From Anaerolinea sp. (GTDB lineage Bacteria; Chloroflexota; Anaerolineae; Anaerolineales; Anaerolineaceae), in the NCBI GenBank assembly GCA_013824385.1, contig PNNU01000215.1, forward strand, positions 1 through 6,200: a DNA stretch of 6,200 nucleotides. Reading direction: 5' to 3'. Of the stretch, positions 5,443-6,200 are shown piece by piece. The position numbers were made by a program, and so were the translations under genes. Each line of letters opens with the position of its first letter. Positions within the stretch are counted from its first letter, which is position 1. A model generated the notes under the pieces. The model searched no databases, was not told the origin of the DNA, and saw nothing but the letters and a program-made list of their open reading frames with translations.

Positions 5443-6200
5443 ATGGAACAAAAAACAGGTTCGTTTGAAGTGAAAAAGGGTTTAGCCCAAATGCTCAAAG
5501 GCGGCGTGATCATGGATGTAGTCAACGCAGATCATGCGAAGATCGCTGAAGATGCCGGCGCTTGTGCCGTGATGGCGCTTGAACGCGTCCCCGCAGACAT
5601 CCGCGCGGATGGTGGTGTTGCCCGCATGAGTGACCCCGACATGATCCAAAAGATCATTGAGTCTGTCAGCATTCCGGTGATGGCCAAGTGCCGCATCGGC
5701 CATTTTGTCGAAGCGCAGATCCTCGAATCCATTGGTGTGGATTATATCGATGAGTCAGAAGTACTCACCCCTGCAGATGAGGCTCATCACATCTACAAAC
5801 ACAATTTCAAAGTACCTTTCGTTTGCGGGTGCCGCAACCTGGGAGAAGCCCTGCGCCGTATTGGCGAAGGCGCAGCCATGATCCGCACCAAAGGTGAAGC
5901 TGGAACCGGCGACGTGGTAGAAGCCGTGCGCCATGCCCGTACCGTGCTTGGAGATATTCGCAGACTGCAAACCTTGCCCGAAGAAGAATTAATGGCTTTC
6001 GCCAAAGAAATTGGTGCGCCGTTTGAGCTGGTCGTTGAAACCCGCAAATTGGGCCGCCTGCCAGTGGTGAACTTTGCCGCCGGCGGCATTGCCACCCCTG
6101 CAGATGCAGCCTTAATGATGCAGTTGGGCGTGGATGGTGTCTTCGTGGGTTCAGGAATCTTCAAATCCGGCGATCCCTCCAAGCGCGCCACGGCCATTGT
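5443..6200 (+). CDS. pdxS: Pyridoxal 5'-phosphate synthase lyase subunit PdxS, 3' end outside the window
   Basis: PdxS makes pyridoxal 5'-phosphate (vitamin B6) from ribose 5-phosphate, glyceraldehyde 3-phosphate and ammonia. The ammonia comes from the glutaminase PdxT (DXP-independent route). The first 252 codons are visible; the usual length is about 290-295, so about 40 are missing. The highly conserved (beta/alpha)8 sequence is unmistakable: [20 protein letters not shown] (20-39), [20 protein letters not shown] (45-64), MAKCRIGH (80-87), [14 protein letters not shown] (100-113), [16 protein letters not shown] (125-140), [12 protein letters not shown] (146-157), [17 protein letters not shown] (207-223) and GVFVGSGIF (232-240). 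D25, K82 and K150 correspond to the catalytic Asp and the two lysines that carry the sugar and the intermediate (D24, K81, K149 in B. subtilis). The subunit normally forms a dodecamer with PdxT bound outside. pdxT is expected just downstream, beyond the edge. The gene looks intact so far. Confidence 0.98.
   Translation, partial: MEQKTGSFEVKKGLAQMLKGGVIMDVVNADHAKIAEDAGACAVMALERVPADIRADGGVARMSDPDMIQKIIESVSIPVMAKCRIGHFVEAQILESIGVDYIDESEVLTPADEAHHIYKHNFKVPFVCGCRNLGEALRRIGEGAAMIRTKGEAGTGDVVEAVRHARTVLGDIRRLQTLPEEELMAFAKEIGAPFELVVETRKLGRLPVVNFAAGGIATPADAALMMQLGVDGVFVGSGIFKSGDPSKRATAI

Noticed and set aside
5482..6197. Minus-strand open frames opposite pdxS, including one of 134 codons
   Set aside because: They are antisense to a highly conserved gene; their proteins are rich in Ser, Pro, Ala and Arg, as expected from the reverse reading of pdxS codons.

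Overview
The window looks like a chromosomal segment of a free-living, motile bacterium. It has moderate G+C genes, AT-rich spacers, clear Shine-Dalgarno sites and rho-independent terminators. The mix of proteins suggests Chloroflexota, class Anaerolineae: a SpoIIAA-like STAS protein, a GH25 lysozyme with an SH3 domain and the tail EKLARLWAAHPELH, and a Cache/HAMP chemoreceptor. This is a judgement from protein style, not a database result, and only moderately secure. There is no phage, transposon, CRISPR array, tRNA or rRNA.

Layout from left to right. (1) Positions 2-319 (+) hold the 3' part of a SpoIIAA-like (STAS/SEC14-type) protein, closed by a strong terminator at 373-417. (2) Positions 469-1479 (-) encode a GH25 muramidase with a C-terminal SH3 domain and no visible signal peptide. 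(3) Positions 1645-3672 (-) encode a 675-residue methyl-accepting chemotaxis protein: membrane helix, single Cache sensor, membrane helix, two HAMP-like units and a signalling hairpin. It has its own terminator at 1582-1616. (4) A 281-bp spacer, about 20% G+C over its central part, separates this gene from the divergent next one. (5) Positions 3954-4544 (+) encode a catechol-type, metal-dependent O-methyltransferase. (6) A 316-bp spacer carries a good extended -10 promoter at 4587-4616, followed by about 240 nt of leader with several possible RNA hairpins. (7) Positions 4861-5259 (+) encode a single-domain PilZ protein with both c-di-GMP motifs, closed by a strong terminator at 5314-5346. (8) Positions 5443-6200 (+) hold the first 252 codons of pdxS, the PLP synthase lyase subunit, which runs off the right edge. 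A perfect inverted repeat is wrapped around its probable -10 box.

The genes look like separate transcription units rather than one pathway: most have their own promoter candidate or terminator. Two are signal-transduction genes (chemoreceptor and PilZ). The rest are a cell-wall hydrolase, a methyltransferase and vitamin B6 synthesis. The least explained parts are the long structured leader before the PilZ gene and the dyad at the pdxS promoter. I see no clear evidence of a wholly new multi-gene system.
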